Below, one piece after another: positions 16,634-26,309 of a stretch of 61,518 nt of DNA. The position numbers were made by a program, and so were the translations under genes. The stretch covers positions 1-61,518 of the forward strand of contig NZ_AKIV01000149.1 in the NCBI RefSeq assembly GCF_000282655.1, given 5' to 3'. The notes beneath the pieces were generated by a model. The model had not been told where the DNA came from, searched no databases, and saw nothing but the letters and a program-made list of their open reading frames with translations. Each line of letters opens with the position of its first letter. The stretch's first letter is position 1. Source of the DNA: Polaromonas sp. CF318 (GTDB lineage: Bacteria; Pseudomonadota; Gammaproteobacteria; Burkholderiales; Burkholderiaceae_C).

Positions 16634-17575
16634 TCAGCCTCTCAGCCGCGGGTTGACCACGAAGTAGGCCAGGTCGGCCAGCAGGTTCAGCAGGATGTAG
16701 ACGCTGGAGGTGAACAGCACCACGCCCTGCACGACCGCATAGTCGCGGTTGAAAACGGCGTCCACGATCAGCTTGCCGAAACCGGGAATCGAAAACACCT
16801 GCTCGGTCAGCACCGCGCCCGACAGCAGCGTGCCGAACTCGAGCGCGCCCAGCGTGATGATGGGCGTGAGGGCGTTGCGCAGTGCGTGCTTGAGCACCAC
16901 GCGGCGCTCGTTCAAGCCCTTGGCGCGCGCGGTGCGCACATAGTCGGCATTGAGCACCTGCAGCATGGCGCTGCGCGTGTGGCGCATCAGTACGGCCGCA
17001 ATCGCGTTGCCCAGCACAAAGGCCGGCATGATCATGGCCGCCAGGTTGGCCTTGAGGTCCTCAAAGGGGCTGACATAGCCCGAGGCCGGCAGCCAACCCA
17101 GCTGCACCGAAAACACCAGGATCATCAGGATGCCCAGCCAGAAGTTGGGCGTGGACAGGCCCCACAGCGCAATCACATTGGCCAGGTAGTCCCAGGCCGA
17201 GTCCTTGCCCACGGCCGAGACAATGCCGGCCGGAATACCGATCAGCAACGCGATGACCATGGCCATGGCCGCCAGCTGCAGCGTGACCGGCAGCTTTTCC
17301 TTGATCAGGTCCAGCACCGGCTGCTGGATGCGCATCGATTCGCCGAGGTCGCCATGGAACACGCCGGAAATCCAGTAGGCGTAGCGCATCGGCAGCGGCT
17401 CGTCGAGGTGCATCTTCTTTTGCAGGTAAGCGATGACCTCGGGGTCCTGGTTTTCGCCGGCCAGGACCGACGCGGCATCACCAGGCAGCAGTTGCTGCAG
17501 CCCGAAGATGATGACGGTGACGAAGAACACCGTCGGGATGATCGCGGCAAGCCGCTTGAGAAAGTACTGGAGCAT
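16634..17575 (-). CDS. Dipeptide/glutathione-type ABC transporter permease (DppB/GsiC family)
   Basis: A 313-residue permease beginning MLQYFLKRLAAIIPTVFFVT, the conserved N-terminus of DppB/GsiC proteins. Features include GDLGESMRIQQPV, the EAA loop VRTARAKGLNERRVVLKHALRN, and the C-terminal NLLADLAYFVVNPRLR. It pairs with the DppC-type permease immediately downstream and follows the binding protein by 37 bp in the same operon. A heterodimer of the two permeases forms the channel in this family. Confidence 0.93.
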   Translation of the reverse strand: MLQYFLKRLAAIIPTVFFVTVIIFGLQQLLPGDAASVLAGENQDPEVIAYLQKKMHLDEPLPMRYAYWISGVFHGDLGESMRIQQPVLDLIKEKLPVTLQLAAMAMVIALLIGIPAGIVSAVGKDSAWDYLANVIALWGLSTPNFWLGILMILVFSVQLGWLPASGYVSPFEDLKANLAAMIMPAFVLGNAIAAVLMRHTRSAMLQVLNADYVRTARAKGLNERRVVLKHALRNALTPIITLGALEFGTLLSGAVLTEQVFSIPGFGKLIVDAVFNRDYAVVQGVVLFTSSVYILLNLLADLAYFVVNPRLRG

Positions 17576-17612
17576 GAAAGGTGATGGCTGCCTGCTTTAT
17601 CTCGTCACGTCT

Positions 17613-19112
17613 TTACATCTTCAGGCCCTGGGGACGCACCAGGCCGTCAGGCACGGTGCGCATGCCCGTGATCTTCTTGTTATAGGCCCACAGCCAGTTG
17701 CGGTGGAACAGGTAAATAACGGGCTTTACCTTCTCGGCTTCGGCGGCCAGGGTCGCGAAAACCTTGATACGGCCGGCGGTGTCCAGCGTGTTGCGAGAGC
17801 GGTTCAGCAACTCGTCCCATTGCGGCCGGCATTCGCCGCTGTAGTTCAGCGGCTGCTTGCAGCCGTAAAAGCTGAACAGGTTGCCGTCCGGGTCGGCGCG
17901 GCCGCTCCAGGCCAATACATAGGCGTCGAACTGGCCTTTGTCGGCCAGGTTCAGCGAGGTCGCGAATTCGGTGGACTGTATCTTCACGTCGAAGCCGGCC
18001 TCCTTGGCCATGGCTTGCACCACCTGGGCCACGCGCTGGGCATCCGAAGTGGTGGGTGTCATCAGCGTGAAGCTGGGGTTGGGCACACCCGCTTCTTTCA
18101 GCAGCTGTTTGGCGCGCGCGATGTCGCGCTTGGGAATGGGCACGTTCTTGGCGTAGAAGCTGTTGGCGGGCGGAACCCACTGGTTGCCCGGCGTGGCCTC
18201 GCCGTCCATTGCGACCTGCACGATGCCGGCGCGGTCCAGCGAGAGTTCAAAGGCTTCGCGCACGCGCGGGTCGCGGCCCAGCGGGTTTTTCTGGGCCTGG
18301 TCGCTCTTGCCGGTGTTGATGGTGATGCCCTGGTAGCCCAGCTCGGTGATGCGCGAGAAGGCGAGTTTTTTGTCGGCTTTGATGGAGGCGATGTCGGACG
18401 GCGCCACGCGTTCGATGAAGTCGAGCTGGCCGGAGCGCAGGTTGGCCAGACGCACGGTGGCGTCCACGATGGGCTGGAACACGACCTTGTCGAAGTGGAT
18501 GTTGGCCTTGTCCCAGTAGCCGGCATAGCGCTCCAGGACGATGCGGTCCTGCGCCACGCGCTCGCTGAACTTGAACGGGCCCGAGCACACCGGCTTGGTG
18601 CCGAAGTTGGTGGGCGCGGCCTGCGCCGCCTTGGGCGAGACCATCATGCCGGCGCGGTCCGCCAGCACGCTGAGCAGCGGCGAGAAGGACGCGCTCAGGT
18701 TGATCTTCACGGTCAGGTCGTCGACCACGTCCACCGTGGTCACGGGCGCGAGTTCGCCGCGGCGATTCGAGCCCGCGAGGTTTTTGTGGCGGTCTATGTT
18801 GAACTTCACGGCGGCGGCGTCGAACTTCTCACCGTCATGGAAGGTCACGCCGCTGCGCAGCTTCATGGTGAGGGCCTTGTTGTCGGCCGACCACTGGTAG
18901 GAGGTGGCCAGTTGCGGCACGATGTTGAGCTTTTCATCGATGTCGACCAGCTTGTCGCACAGCGAGGAAAACACAATGCGGCTCACGAAGCTGCGCGCCA
19001 GTGTCGGGTCCAGCACGTCCGGGTCTTCGGCCAGGCCTATGCGCAGGGTCTGGGCCTGCGCCACGCAGGCGGTGGCGGCCAGCGCCAGGGCCAGCAGGAT
19101 CTTCTTGCTCAT
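17613..19112 (-). CDS. ABC transporter peptide-binding protein (SBP_bac_5, GsiB-like)
   Basis: A 499-residue periplasmic receptor. The start at 19112 (MSKKILLALALAATACVAQA) gives a clean Sec signal peptide with cleavage after AQA. A longer in-frame start at 19211 would bury this signal and is rejected. Family motifs include the N-terminal LRIGLAEDPDVLDPTLARS and the hinge segment GTKPVCSGPFKF. GsiB/DppA-type receptors hand peptides to the DppBC channel. The preceding ATPase gene ends at 19211, leaving a gap of about 100 bp that could hold an extra ribosome loading or processing site. Confidence 0.92.
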   Translation of the reverse strand: MSKKILLALALAATACVAQAQTLRIGLAEDPDVLDPTLARSFVSRIVFSSLCDKLVDIDEKLNIVPQLATSYQWSADNKALTMKLRSGVTFHDGEKFDAAAVKFNIDRHKNLAGSNRRGELAPVTTVDVVDDLTVKINLSASFSPLLSVLADRAGMMVSPKAAQAAPTNFGTKPVCSGPFKFSERVAQDRIVLERYAGYWDKANIHFDKVVFQPIVDATVRLANLRSGQLDFIERVAPSDIASIKADKKLAFSRITELGYQGITINTGKSDQAQKNPLGRDPRVREAFELSLDRAGIVQVAMDGEATPGNQWVPPANSFYAKNVPIPKRDIARAKQLLKEAGVPNPSFTLMTPTTSDAQRVAQVVQAMAKEAGFDVKIQSTEFATSLNLADKGQFDAYVLAWSGRADPDGNLFSFYGCKQPLNYSGECRPQWDELLNRSRNTLDTAGRIKVFATLAAEAEKVKPVIYLFHRNWLWAYNKKITGMRTVPDGLVRPQGLKM

Positions 19113-19210
19113 GGTTCTTCCTTCACGGTTGTCGGTTGCGATGATGGTTTGCTTGGACGGCTGCCTGGTGCCGGGGACGGTTGAATCAAGGGTGAACATC
19201 ATGGTCTCCA

Positions 19211-20256
19211 TCAGGCCGCTTGCGCATGAAAAGCCGCCTGGAGCCGGAGCAGCCTCTCGTTCACGACGGCGCCGCCCGTGATGCCGGCCGGCGCCTTGAT
19301 CTCTTCCCAGAAATGGCAGGCCACGGCGTGGCCGCCTTGCGAGCGCAGCACGGGCACTTCCTCGGCGCAGCGCTCGCGCGCGTGGGGGCAGCGCGTCCTG
19401 AAGCGGCAGCCCGAAGGCGGGGTGATGGGGTTGGGCACGTCGCCCTGCAGCAGCGTGCGCTCGCGCTTGAGGCCGGGTTCTGGCACGGGAATCGCCGACA
19501 GCAGGGCTTGTGTATACGGATGGCGGGGGTGCGCGAACAGGCTTTGCTTGTCGGCGTATTCGACGATCTGCCCGAGGTACATCACGGCCACGTGCGAGGC
19601 GATGTGCTTGACCACCGCGAGGTCGTGCGCGATGAAGACATAGGCCAGGCCCAGGCGCCGCTGCAGATCCTGCAGCAGGTTGACGACCTGCGCCTGGATG
19701 GACACGTCCAGCGCCGACACGGCTTCATCGCAGACGATGAGCCGCGGCTCGACCGCCAGCGCGCGCGCGATGCCGATGCGCTGGCGCTGCCCGCCCGAAA
19801 ACTCATGGGGGTAGCGCTGCAGGTATTGCGGCGCCAGGCCCACGAGGTCCAGCAGCTCGGCGGCACGTTCGCGGTGCCGGCCGCGCGCCAGGCCGTGCAG
19901 GGCCAGCGGCTCGGTCAGGGCCTGCTCCACCGTCATGCGCGGGTTCAGCGAGGAGTACGGGTCCTGGAAAATCATCTGCAGCTCGCGGCGCTTGGCGCGC
20001 AGGCGGCCGGCCGGCAGTGCCATCAGGTCCTCGCCGTCAAACCAGACCTGGCCCGAGGTCGCGTCCAGCAGCCGCAGCACAAGGCGGCCCACGGTGGATT
20101 TGCCGCAGCCTGACTCGCCGACCAGCGCCATGGTCTCGCCGGCATTGAGTTCAAAGTTGAGCCCGTCGACCGCGTGTACGACCGCCTTGGAGCGGCTGAA
20201 CAGGTGCGGGCGCACCGGGAAATGTTTGACCAGGTTTTCGACTTTCAGCAGCGTGC

Positions 20257-20260
<4 letters not shown>
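19211..20260 (-). CDS. Peptide ABC transporter ATP-binding protein (DppF type)
   Basis: A 349-residue ATPase with Walker A GESGCGKST, signature FSGGQRQRIGIARAL, Walker B RLIVCDEAVSALD and the C-terminal oligopeptide-transporter extension SGCRFRTRCPHARERC, whose cysteines bind an Fe-S cluster in related DppF/OppF proteins. Its ATG overlaps the end of the partner ATPase gene by 4 bp, indicating translational coupling. The two ATPases are separate here, whereas E. coli GsiA fuses them. Confidence 0.94.
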
Positions 20261-21281
<1,021 letters not shown>

Positions 21282-21285
<4 letters not shown>

Positions 21286-22001
21286 TCGGCGGCTCCGCTG
21301 CGCAGCGCGTGAAAGCGCGTGATCTCGGCCTCGATCACCGCGCGGTCGGTGACGCCGGCCGGGCTGCGCCGCGAGGGCAGGCAGGTGCTGAAGGGTTGGT
21401 AGCGCTCCAGGCTTTTGTCGTAAAGGCGGCGCAGTTCCTGAAGGGGCTCGGCGTGGTCGTCCACGCGTATGTCCAGCGCGCAGTAGTCTTCGGTGGTGAA
21501 GACCAGCAGGGCCGCGGCCTGCTTGCCGCGCTTGTCGCCACCCGCGGCTTCACCGGCGGCGAGCGCGGCGATCAGGCGTTCGGCAAACGGCAGCTCGGCA
21601 TTGGCCTCATAGGCCAGGGCGGTGGCTTCAATCACCTGCGGCCCGGCCAGCATGTTGCCGGCGACCGAATAGCCAGCGCCCGCCCTGTGGCCGCACCAGT
21701 CTATGCAGGCGCTGCCGGTGTAGCCGGCGGCCTGGCCGTTTGCCCCTATCAGGTGCAACTGGCGGTGGTCACGGCCTTCGTCGGCCGAGGTCAGGCGCTT
21801 GATGATGTAGTCGGGAGACTGGCCGAAGGCCAGGCCGTCCAGCGCCGGCGCGGCATACAGGGGGTTGACCAGTGCCTGTGTGGCCAACGCGCCCACGCCG
21901 CTGCGCGCGTGCGGGCACAGCGCGCCCACGGCAAAAAATTTGCTGGCAACCGCCACGCCAAACGCGCCCGATGAATCGCGCGCGATGAGGGACCAGGTCA
22001 T
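21282..22001 (-). CDS. DUF1028 family Ntn-hydrolase-like protein
   Basis: A 239-residue protein beginning MTWSLIARDSSGAFGVAVAS, the hallmark of DUF1028, with SGVGALATQALVNPLYA and SVAGNMLAGPQVI further on. The family has an N-terminal-nucleophile-hydrolase-like fold and is often found with peptidases or peptide transporters; no reaction is firmly known to me. It is the first gene of the GGT/dipeptide ABC operon, consistent with peptide or amide processing. The start at 22001 matches the family N-terminus; a 24-codon upstream extension to 22073 is not supported. Confidence 0.85.
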
Positions 22002-22083
22002 GTATTCAGAACTTTCGTCAGCAGCTGCGCCCTTGGTGAGGCGTCTGGCGTGCTCCCCGAACAAAAGCCGCATTCATGCGACT

Positions 22084-22099
22084 TCTATCTTGCAATAGA
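22084..22099. promoter_or_regulatory. Candidate operator upstream of the DUF1028/GGT operon
   Basis: TCTAT-N6-ATAGA forms an imperfect inverted repeat 83 bp upstream of the DUF1028 start. A second small palindrome, GCATGAATCATGC, follows at about 22104-22116. Both lie in the only sizeable non-coding gap before the operon. They could form a repressor or activator site; no family is assigned. Confidence 0.3.
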
Positions 22100-22165
22100 T
22101 GACGCATGAATCATGCCATGCGCAAGCAGGTCCCTGTCTCCGCGGAGCTGCCGGCCAAGCGCAGT

Positions 22166-22351
22166 CTATTCCATCCTGGCCTTGCGCGTTTGCCCGGCCG
22201 CCACGGGGTTAACCCGCGGCGGTTTTCGGCGTGGCTCTGGCTTGTTGAGCCCGCGGACCAGCAGCCCGGTCGCGCCTTCGATGCGCTGCAGTTTTTGCGC
22301 AGGTGTTGTGCCTTCGCGCGTGATGCGGATGTTGACGCGGGTCGGGTGCAG
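22166..22351 (-). pseudogene. 4-oxalocrotonate tautomerase remnant without a start codon
   Basis: Immediately after the Bug receptor stop, the minus strand translates as PTRVNIRITREGTTPAQK, then IEGATGLLVRGLNK. This is the N-terminal half of a 4-oxalocrotonate tautomerase, normally Met-Pro-x-VNIRITREG followed by a helix ending VLNKNPATT. The codon before the catalytic-proline position is CAC where ATG would be expected, with CTG before it, so the initiator Met seems lost. Beyond LNK the sequence no longer follows the family, and an in-frame stop comes at 22166-22168. This appears to be a decayed third gene of the deacylase-Bug operon. Confidence 0.65.
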
Positions 22352-22363
22352 ACCTGCCGCTAC

Positions 22364-23323
22364 TTATTCGATTTTGGCGCCCGAAGCCTTCACGACTTCG
22401 GCCATGCGCTTGTAGTCGTTCGCCAGCAGCTTCGCGAAGTCGGCATTGCTCATGGCCAGCGGTTCAATGCCCTGCTTGTCCAGGCGCTCGAGCACCACCG
22501 GGTCTTTGAGGACCTTGGCCATGGCCGCGTTGACGCGGTTGATCTCGGCCGCCGGTGTGGCGGCGGGGCCCAGCAGGCCGAACCAGGAATCGAACTGGTA
22601 GCCAGGCAGGCCGCTTTCGGCGATGGTGGGCACGTCCGGCAGGTACTTGGAACGCTTGGGCGAGGTGACACCGATCAGGCGTATGCGGCTGTCCTTGGCG
22701 AAGGCGAGCGCGCCGATGCTGGCGGCGATCACGGCCTGCGCGCGGCCCGAGATCACTTCATTGATCGCCTCGCCCGTCGCCTTGAGCGGCACGTGCACCA
22801 CATCGATGCCGGCAAGGCCGTTGAAGTAGGCCATGGAAAGGTGGGTGGCGCTGCCCACGCCGGCGGTGGCGTAGTTGAGCTTGCCGGGGTTGGCCTTGGC
22901 GTAGCGGATGTATTCGGCGGCGGTCCTGGCCGGCACGTCCGGGTGGATCATCAGCACGTAGTCGGCCGTGCCGATGTGCGCCATGGGGGCGAAGTCTTTT
23001 TGCGGGTCGTAGCTGAGCTTGGTGTAGAGCGAGCCTGCGATGTTGTGGCTGGCCGCGCCCAGCACCATGGTGCCGCTGTCGGGCGCCGATTTGGCGACGT
23101 AGCCCGTGCCCACGGTGCCGCCCGCGCCGGGGCGGTTCTCGATGATGACGGTCTGGCCCAACGCAGCGCCGAGTTCGGTGGACATGGCGCGCGCCAGCAG
23201 GTCTTGCACGCCGCCCGCCGCGAAAGGCACCACGATGCGCGTGATCTTGTTGTTGGACTGGGCGAAGCTGCTGCCTGCGGCCAGGGCCAGGCCGCTGCCC
23301 AGGAAATTTCGGCGTTGCATCAT
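22364..23323 (-). CDS. Bug-family periplasmic receptor (tripartite tricarboxylate transporter type)
   Basis: A 319-residue solute receptor. It starts MMQRRNFLGSGLALAAGSSF, a signal peptide with a twin-Arg-like start. It continues with the family segments ITRIVVPFAAGGVQDLLAR, VIIENRPGAGGTVGT, and LPDVPTIAESGLPGYQFDSW. Bug proteins are greatly expanded in Burkholderiales and bind carboxylates, amino acids or aromatic acids. No TctA/TctB membrane partner is nearby, which is usual for orphan Bug receptors. It lies 50 bp after the M20 deacylase gene, suggesting the receptor captures that enzyme's substrate. Confidence 0.93.
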   Translation of the reverse strand: MMQRRNFLGSGLALAAGSSFAQSNNKITRIVVPFAAGGVQDLLARAMSTELGAALGQTVIIENRPGAGGTVGTGYVAKSAPDSGTMVLGAASHNIAGSLYTKLSYDPQKDFAPMAHIGTADYVLMIHPDVPARTAAEYIRYAKANPGKLNYATAGVGSATHLSMAYFNGLAGIDVVHVPLKATGEAINEVISGRAQAVIAASIGALAFAKDSRIRLIGVTSPKRSKYLPDVPTIAESGLPGYQFDSWFGLLGPAATPAAEINRVNAAMAKVLKDPVVLERLDKQGIEPLAMSNADFAKLLANDYKRMAEVVKASGAKIE

Positions 23324-23373
23324 GGAGTGTTTTCTTTCGGCGGGTAGTGGTTGTTGTTGCTGTCCGGATTTTT

Positions 23374-24594
23374 TCAGTTCACGCAGATCTCGTCGGCCAG
23401 GCGGCGCATAAAGCGTTCGCACCAGGCGAGCTGGTCCAGCGTGACCCATTCGTTGGGCTGGTGCGCTTGCGCGATGTGGCCGGGGCCGCACACGATGGTC
23501 GGCACACCGGCCTGGTGGAACAATGCAGCTTCCGTGCCAAAGGACACCTTACCGGCGCCTGATGCCGCATCCACGTCCGCGCATTTGAAGCACAGCTGGG
23601 CGATCTCGCTGCCGGCGTCGGTCGCGAAACCGGGCAGCACCGAGTTGAGCTTGTGGCTGATGCCGGTGTCGGCGGCCACGGCCTGCATGGCCGGCACCAG
23701 GCTGTCCGCGAAGGCCTTGGCCTCGTTGAACAGCTCGATCGGCGAATTCATGTGGTGGTGGCGGATCTCCCAGGTCACGTCGCAGTCGCGCGGGATGATG
23801 TTGAGCGCGGTGCCGCCGGCGATCACGCCGGTGTGTATGGTGGTGTGCGGCACATCGTAGACGGGGTCGAACGGACCCTCGGCCACCAGGCGGCGGTGCA
23901 TGGACTTGAGGTGGGCGACGAACTCGCAGGCGATCTCCACCGCGTTGACGCCCAGCGGCGTCAGCGAGGAGTGGGCCTCGAAGCCGCGCACCGAGGTTTT
24001 GTAGGCATGCTTGCCCTTGTGCGCGATCACCACCTGCATGCCGGTGGGCTCGCCGACGATGCAGCCGGCGGGTTTGTAGCCCTGCTCCACCATGTCGGCG
24101 ATCAGGCGGCGCACGCCTATGCAGCCGACTTCCTCGTCGTAGCTGAAGGCCAGGTGCACCGGGCGCTTGAGTTTGCGCTTGAGCAGCTCGGGCACCATCA
24201 TGAGGGCGGTTGCGCCGTAGCTCTTCATGTCGGTCACCCCGCGGCCGTAGAGTTTGTCGCCTAGGACCTGCGCGGTGAAGGGGTCGGTGTCCCAGGGCTG
24301 GCCGTCCACCGGCACCACGTCGGTGTGGCCCGAGAGCACCAGGCCGCCTGTTTTGGTTTCGCCGTTTTCCGCGGGCAGGGTGGCCCAGAGGTTGGCCTTC
24401 TTGCCGCTGTCGTCATAGGTGCGGCGGCATTCAATGCCCAGGGCTTCGAGCCGCGCCTGCGTCCAGTCCAGCAGGGGCAGGTTGCTGTCGCGCGAGACGG
24501 AGGCAAAGGACACCCATTTTTCAATCAGCGGCAGGGCGGCGAGGTCGGCGGCCTGGATGGACTGGCGGGTGGAGCTGGGGAGGGGGGCGTTCAT
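23374..24594 (-). CDS. argE: M20 family deacylase, acetylornithine deacetylase (ArgE)-like
   Basis: A 406-residue zinc-dependent deacylase. Metal and catalytic motifs are in order: SGHTDVVPVD, GRGVTDMKS, FSYDEEVGCIG and GEPTGM, with the C-terminal GPGHIAQAHQPNEW histidine. It aligns along its full length with the ArgE/DapE branch and best with ArgE, which removes acetyl from N-acetylornithine. Gene context with a Bug receptor rather than arg genes suggests a catabolic N-acyl amino acid substrate instead. The start at 24594 (MNAPLP) is preferred to a 30-codon upstream extension. Confidence 0.85.
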   Translation of the reverse strand: MNAPLPSSTRQSIQAADLAALPLIEKWVSFASVSRDSNLPLLDWTQARLEALGIECRRTYDDSGKKANLWATLPAENGETKTGGLVLSGHTDVVPVDGQPWDTDPFTAQVLGDKLYGRGVTDMKSYGATALMMVPELLKRKLKRPVHLAFSYDEEVGCIGVRRLIADMVEQGYKPAGCIVGEPTGMQVVIAHKGKHAYKTSVRGFEAHSSLTPLGVNAVEIACEFVAHLKSMHRRLVAEGPFDPVYDVPHTTIHTGVIAGGTALNIIPRDCDVTWEIRHHHMNSPIELFNEAKAFADSLVPAMQAVAADTGISHKLNSVLPGFATDAGSEIAQLCFKCADVDAASGAGKVSFGTEAALFHQAGVPTIVCGPGHIAQAHQPNEWVTLDQLAWCERFMRRLADEICVN

Positions 24595-24634
24595 GGCAAG
24601 ACCTTTAAAAGGACGGGCGGGGCGGCGGAAAATT

Positions 24635-24648
24635 GTATGACAGCATAC
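24635..24648. promoter_or_regulatory. Candidate GntR-type operator upstream of the M20 deacylase
   Basis: The perfect palindrome arms GTATG and CATAC flank a 4-bp centre (GTATG-ACAG-CATAC) 41 bp upstream of the deacylase start, in a short AT-richer patch. Position and symmetry suit a repressor that overlaps the promoter, and the form is reminiscent of FadR/VanR-subfamily GntR sites. No GntR gene is in the window. Confidence 0.45.
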
Positions 24649-24705
24649 TATTTTGCGGCGGGCCGCGCGCAGGTGCCGTCCCACCGGTGGCGTTCGCCGT
24701 TCGGA

Positions 24706-24742
24706 ATAAAAAAAGCCGCCGGAATGCGAGGACTCCGGCGGC
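24706..24742 (-). terminator. Rho-independent terminator for the Gly-rich protein gene
   Basis: On the minus strand a nine-base-pair GC stem (GCCGCCGGA paired with TCCGGCGGC, ten-base loop) is followed by a run of seven T. It lies about 50 bp after the stop of the gene at 24791 and just before the promoter region of the deacylase operon. Confidence 0.85.
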
Positions 24743-24790
24743 GTTGGGTGCCCGCATGGATGCGGGATGGGTCAAGGAATTGCGGTGGCG

Positions 24791-25486
24791 CTATTTTTTC
24801 CCGCCGCCACCACCACCGCCTCCATTGCCGCCACCGTTTCCACCCGCATTGCCGCCGCCATTACCGGCACCATTGCCATTGCCTTTTCCGCCGCCATGGC
24901 CCGAGTCCTTGCCGGCGCCCAGCCCCTTGCCCGCGATGTCGGCTTTGGCGACGGTGTCTGTTTTGGCATGGTCGGTTTTTTTGCCGCTCTTGTCGGTGTG
25001 TGAAGCGCTGACGACCGAGCCCAGCGTCACGCCCATGCCTTTGGCGATCTGCCCCCAGCCCAGGCCCTGGCTTCGTTGGCCCAGCACGCCGCCCAGCGCA
25101 GCCGAGAGCTGCCCCGGCGTCGGGTTACTGATGCCTTGCTGGGCCAGCGAGGTTTTGGTGAGCGAGAGGGCGATGTTGATGTTGCCGTAGCCCATCTTGC
25201 CCGTCGCGGGCGAAAGGCTGGCGGAAGGCGCCGTCGCGTTGGGCCCGGTCAGGCTGGGCCCCAGCGTAATGGGGGTGCTGGTGCGAAGACCGTCGACCAG
25301 GGCGCGGGCATTTTCCGGAGAGCCGGCAAAGGCGCTGTAATTGGCCGCGAGCCGGGCGCCTTCGGGATTGCCGGCGGCAGCGCTTGTCGCGCCGGCCGTG
25401 GCGGTTTGTGCCTGGAGCAGGCCGCCGCACAGCAGCGCGGCACTGCCGGCCGCCACGGCGATAAGGGTTTTGGGGAGGGTGAACAT
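24791..25486 (-). CDS. Secreted hypothetical protein with Gly/Asn-rich tail
   Basis: A 231-residue protein with a clear signal peptide (MFTLPKTLIAVAAGSAALL, cleavage near LLQAQ). A central domain follows, with a MGYGNINIALSLTKTSLAQQ segment and ASHTDKSGKK. The C-terminal 35 or so residues are almost only Gly and Asn and end in two lysines. I recognise no Pfam domain. The tail is low in complexity and could be flexible or involved in envelope attachment. Confidence 0.75.
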   Translation of the reverse strand: MFTLPKTLIAVAAGSAALLCGGLLQAQTATAGATSAAAGNPEGARLAANYSAFAGSPENARALVDGLRTSTPITLGPSLTGPNATAPSASLSPATGKMGYGNINIALSLTKTSLAQQGISNPTPGQLSAALGGVLGQRSQGLGWGQIAKGMGVTLGSVVSASHTDKSGKKTDHAKTDTVAKADIAGKGLGAGKDSGHGGGKGNGNGAGNGGGNAGGNGGGNGGGGGGGGKK

Positions 25487-25562
25487 GGTGGGTACCTCAC
25501 GCTGAGAACGCCGGCCGCGGGGTGCGGCCTTGGCTTTTTGATGTTAGGCCTTCCCGCATGCG

Positions 25563-25578
25563 CGCAATGCGTATTGCG
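25563..25578. promoter_or_regulatory. Palindrome CGCAAT-N4-ATTGCG between divergent genes
   Basis: Six-base arms in perfect inverted symmetry lie 77 bp upstream of the Gly-rich protein gene (minus) and 176 bp upstream of the DUF1993 gene (plus). This is the only clear symmetrical site in the 267-bp gap between 25487 and 25753. It is a possible operator. Confidence 0.35.
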
Positions 25579-25753
25579 GTGGCGTCCTACGCGGTCATCA
25601 GCATAAAAGGGAAGGGCTGCGCCTAAATGTAAGAGTAGGCGCAAAACGTTGGGTGGAATTTGCGGGCGGGCCGCCGCCCGTCACCGAAGCCGGCGAGAAT
25701 GCGTCTCGCGGCATCGCGCCGCCACTCTTTATTCCTCACAGAAAGCATTCCCC

Positions 25754-26263
25754 ATGACCAGCACCATGTACACCACCTCCATTCCCGTCTTCAAGCAGAT
25801 GCTGGGCGGCCTGAAGGGCGTCCTGGCCAAGGCCGAGGCCCATGCGGCCGCCAAGAACATAGATCCCAATGCGCTGCTGCAGGCGCGCCTTTATCCGGAC
25901 ATGTTTCCCCTGCTGCGCCAGGTGCAGGTGGCCAGCGACTTCGCCAAGAGCGTGTCGGCCCGGCTGGCCGGCGTTGAAGTGCCCAAGATCGAAGACAAGG
26001 AGACCACGTTTGCCGAGCTGCAGGCGCGCATAGACACCATACTGGCCTTCATCGAGGGGCTGGGTGCGGCGAAGTTCGATGACGCCGCCGTGCGCGAGAT
26101 CGTCACGCAGGCCGGCACGCCCAAGGAAAAACGCTTCACGGGCCAGTCCTACCTGCTCAACTATGGCCTGCCGCACTTTTTCTTCCACACCACCACGGCC
26201 TACGCCATCCTGCGCCACAACGGCGTGGAGGTGGGCAAGAAGGATTACATCGGCAGCTACTGA
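25754..26263 (+). CDS. DUF1993 family protein
   Basis: A 169-residue cytoplasmic protein beginning MTSTMYTTSIPVFKQMLGGL, the DUF1993 N-terminus. It continues with RLYPDMFPLLRQVQVASDFAK and ends in the conserved NYGLPHFFFHTTTAYAILRH and GKKDYIGSY. The family has a DinB-like four-helix fold; the conserved histidines could bind metal, but I know of no reaction. The start is fixed by the conserved N-terminus. Confidence 0.9.
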   Translation: MTSTMYTTSIPVFKQMLGGLKGVLAKAEAHAAAKNIDPNALLQARLYPDMFPLLRQVQVASDFAKSVSARLAGVEVPKIEDKETTFAELQARIDTILAFIEGLGAAKFDDAAVREIVTQAGTPKEKRFTGQSYLLNYGLPHFFFHTTTAYAILRHNGVEVGKKDYIGSY

Positions 26264-26309
26264 GCCCTGAGGAGTCCTGAGCCGCCGGCCGCCCGGCCGT
26301 CGCGGCGCA

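Noticed and set aside
16028..17584. Plus-strand ORF of 518 codons across the two ABC permeases
   Set aside because: Shadow of the minus-strand permease genes, with His/Gln/Arg-rich composition.
17433..19184. Plus-strand ORF of 583 codons over the binding-protein gene
   Set aside because: Shadow of the minus-strand receptor gene, which has a signal peptide and family motifs.
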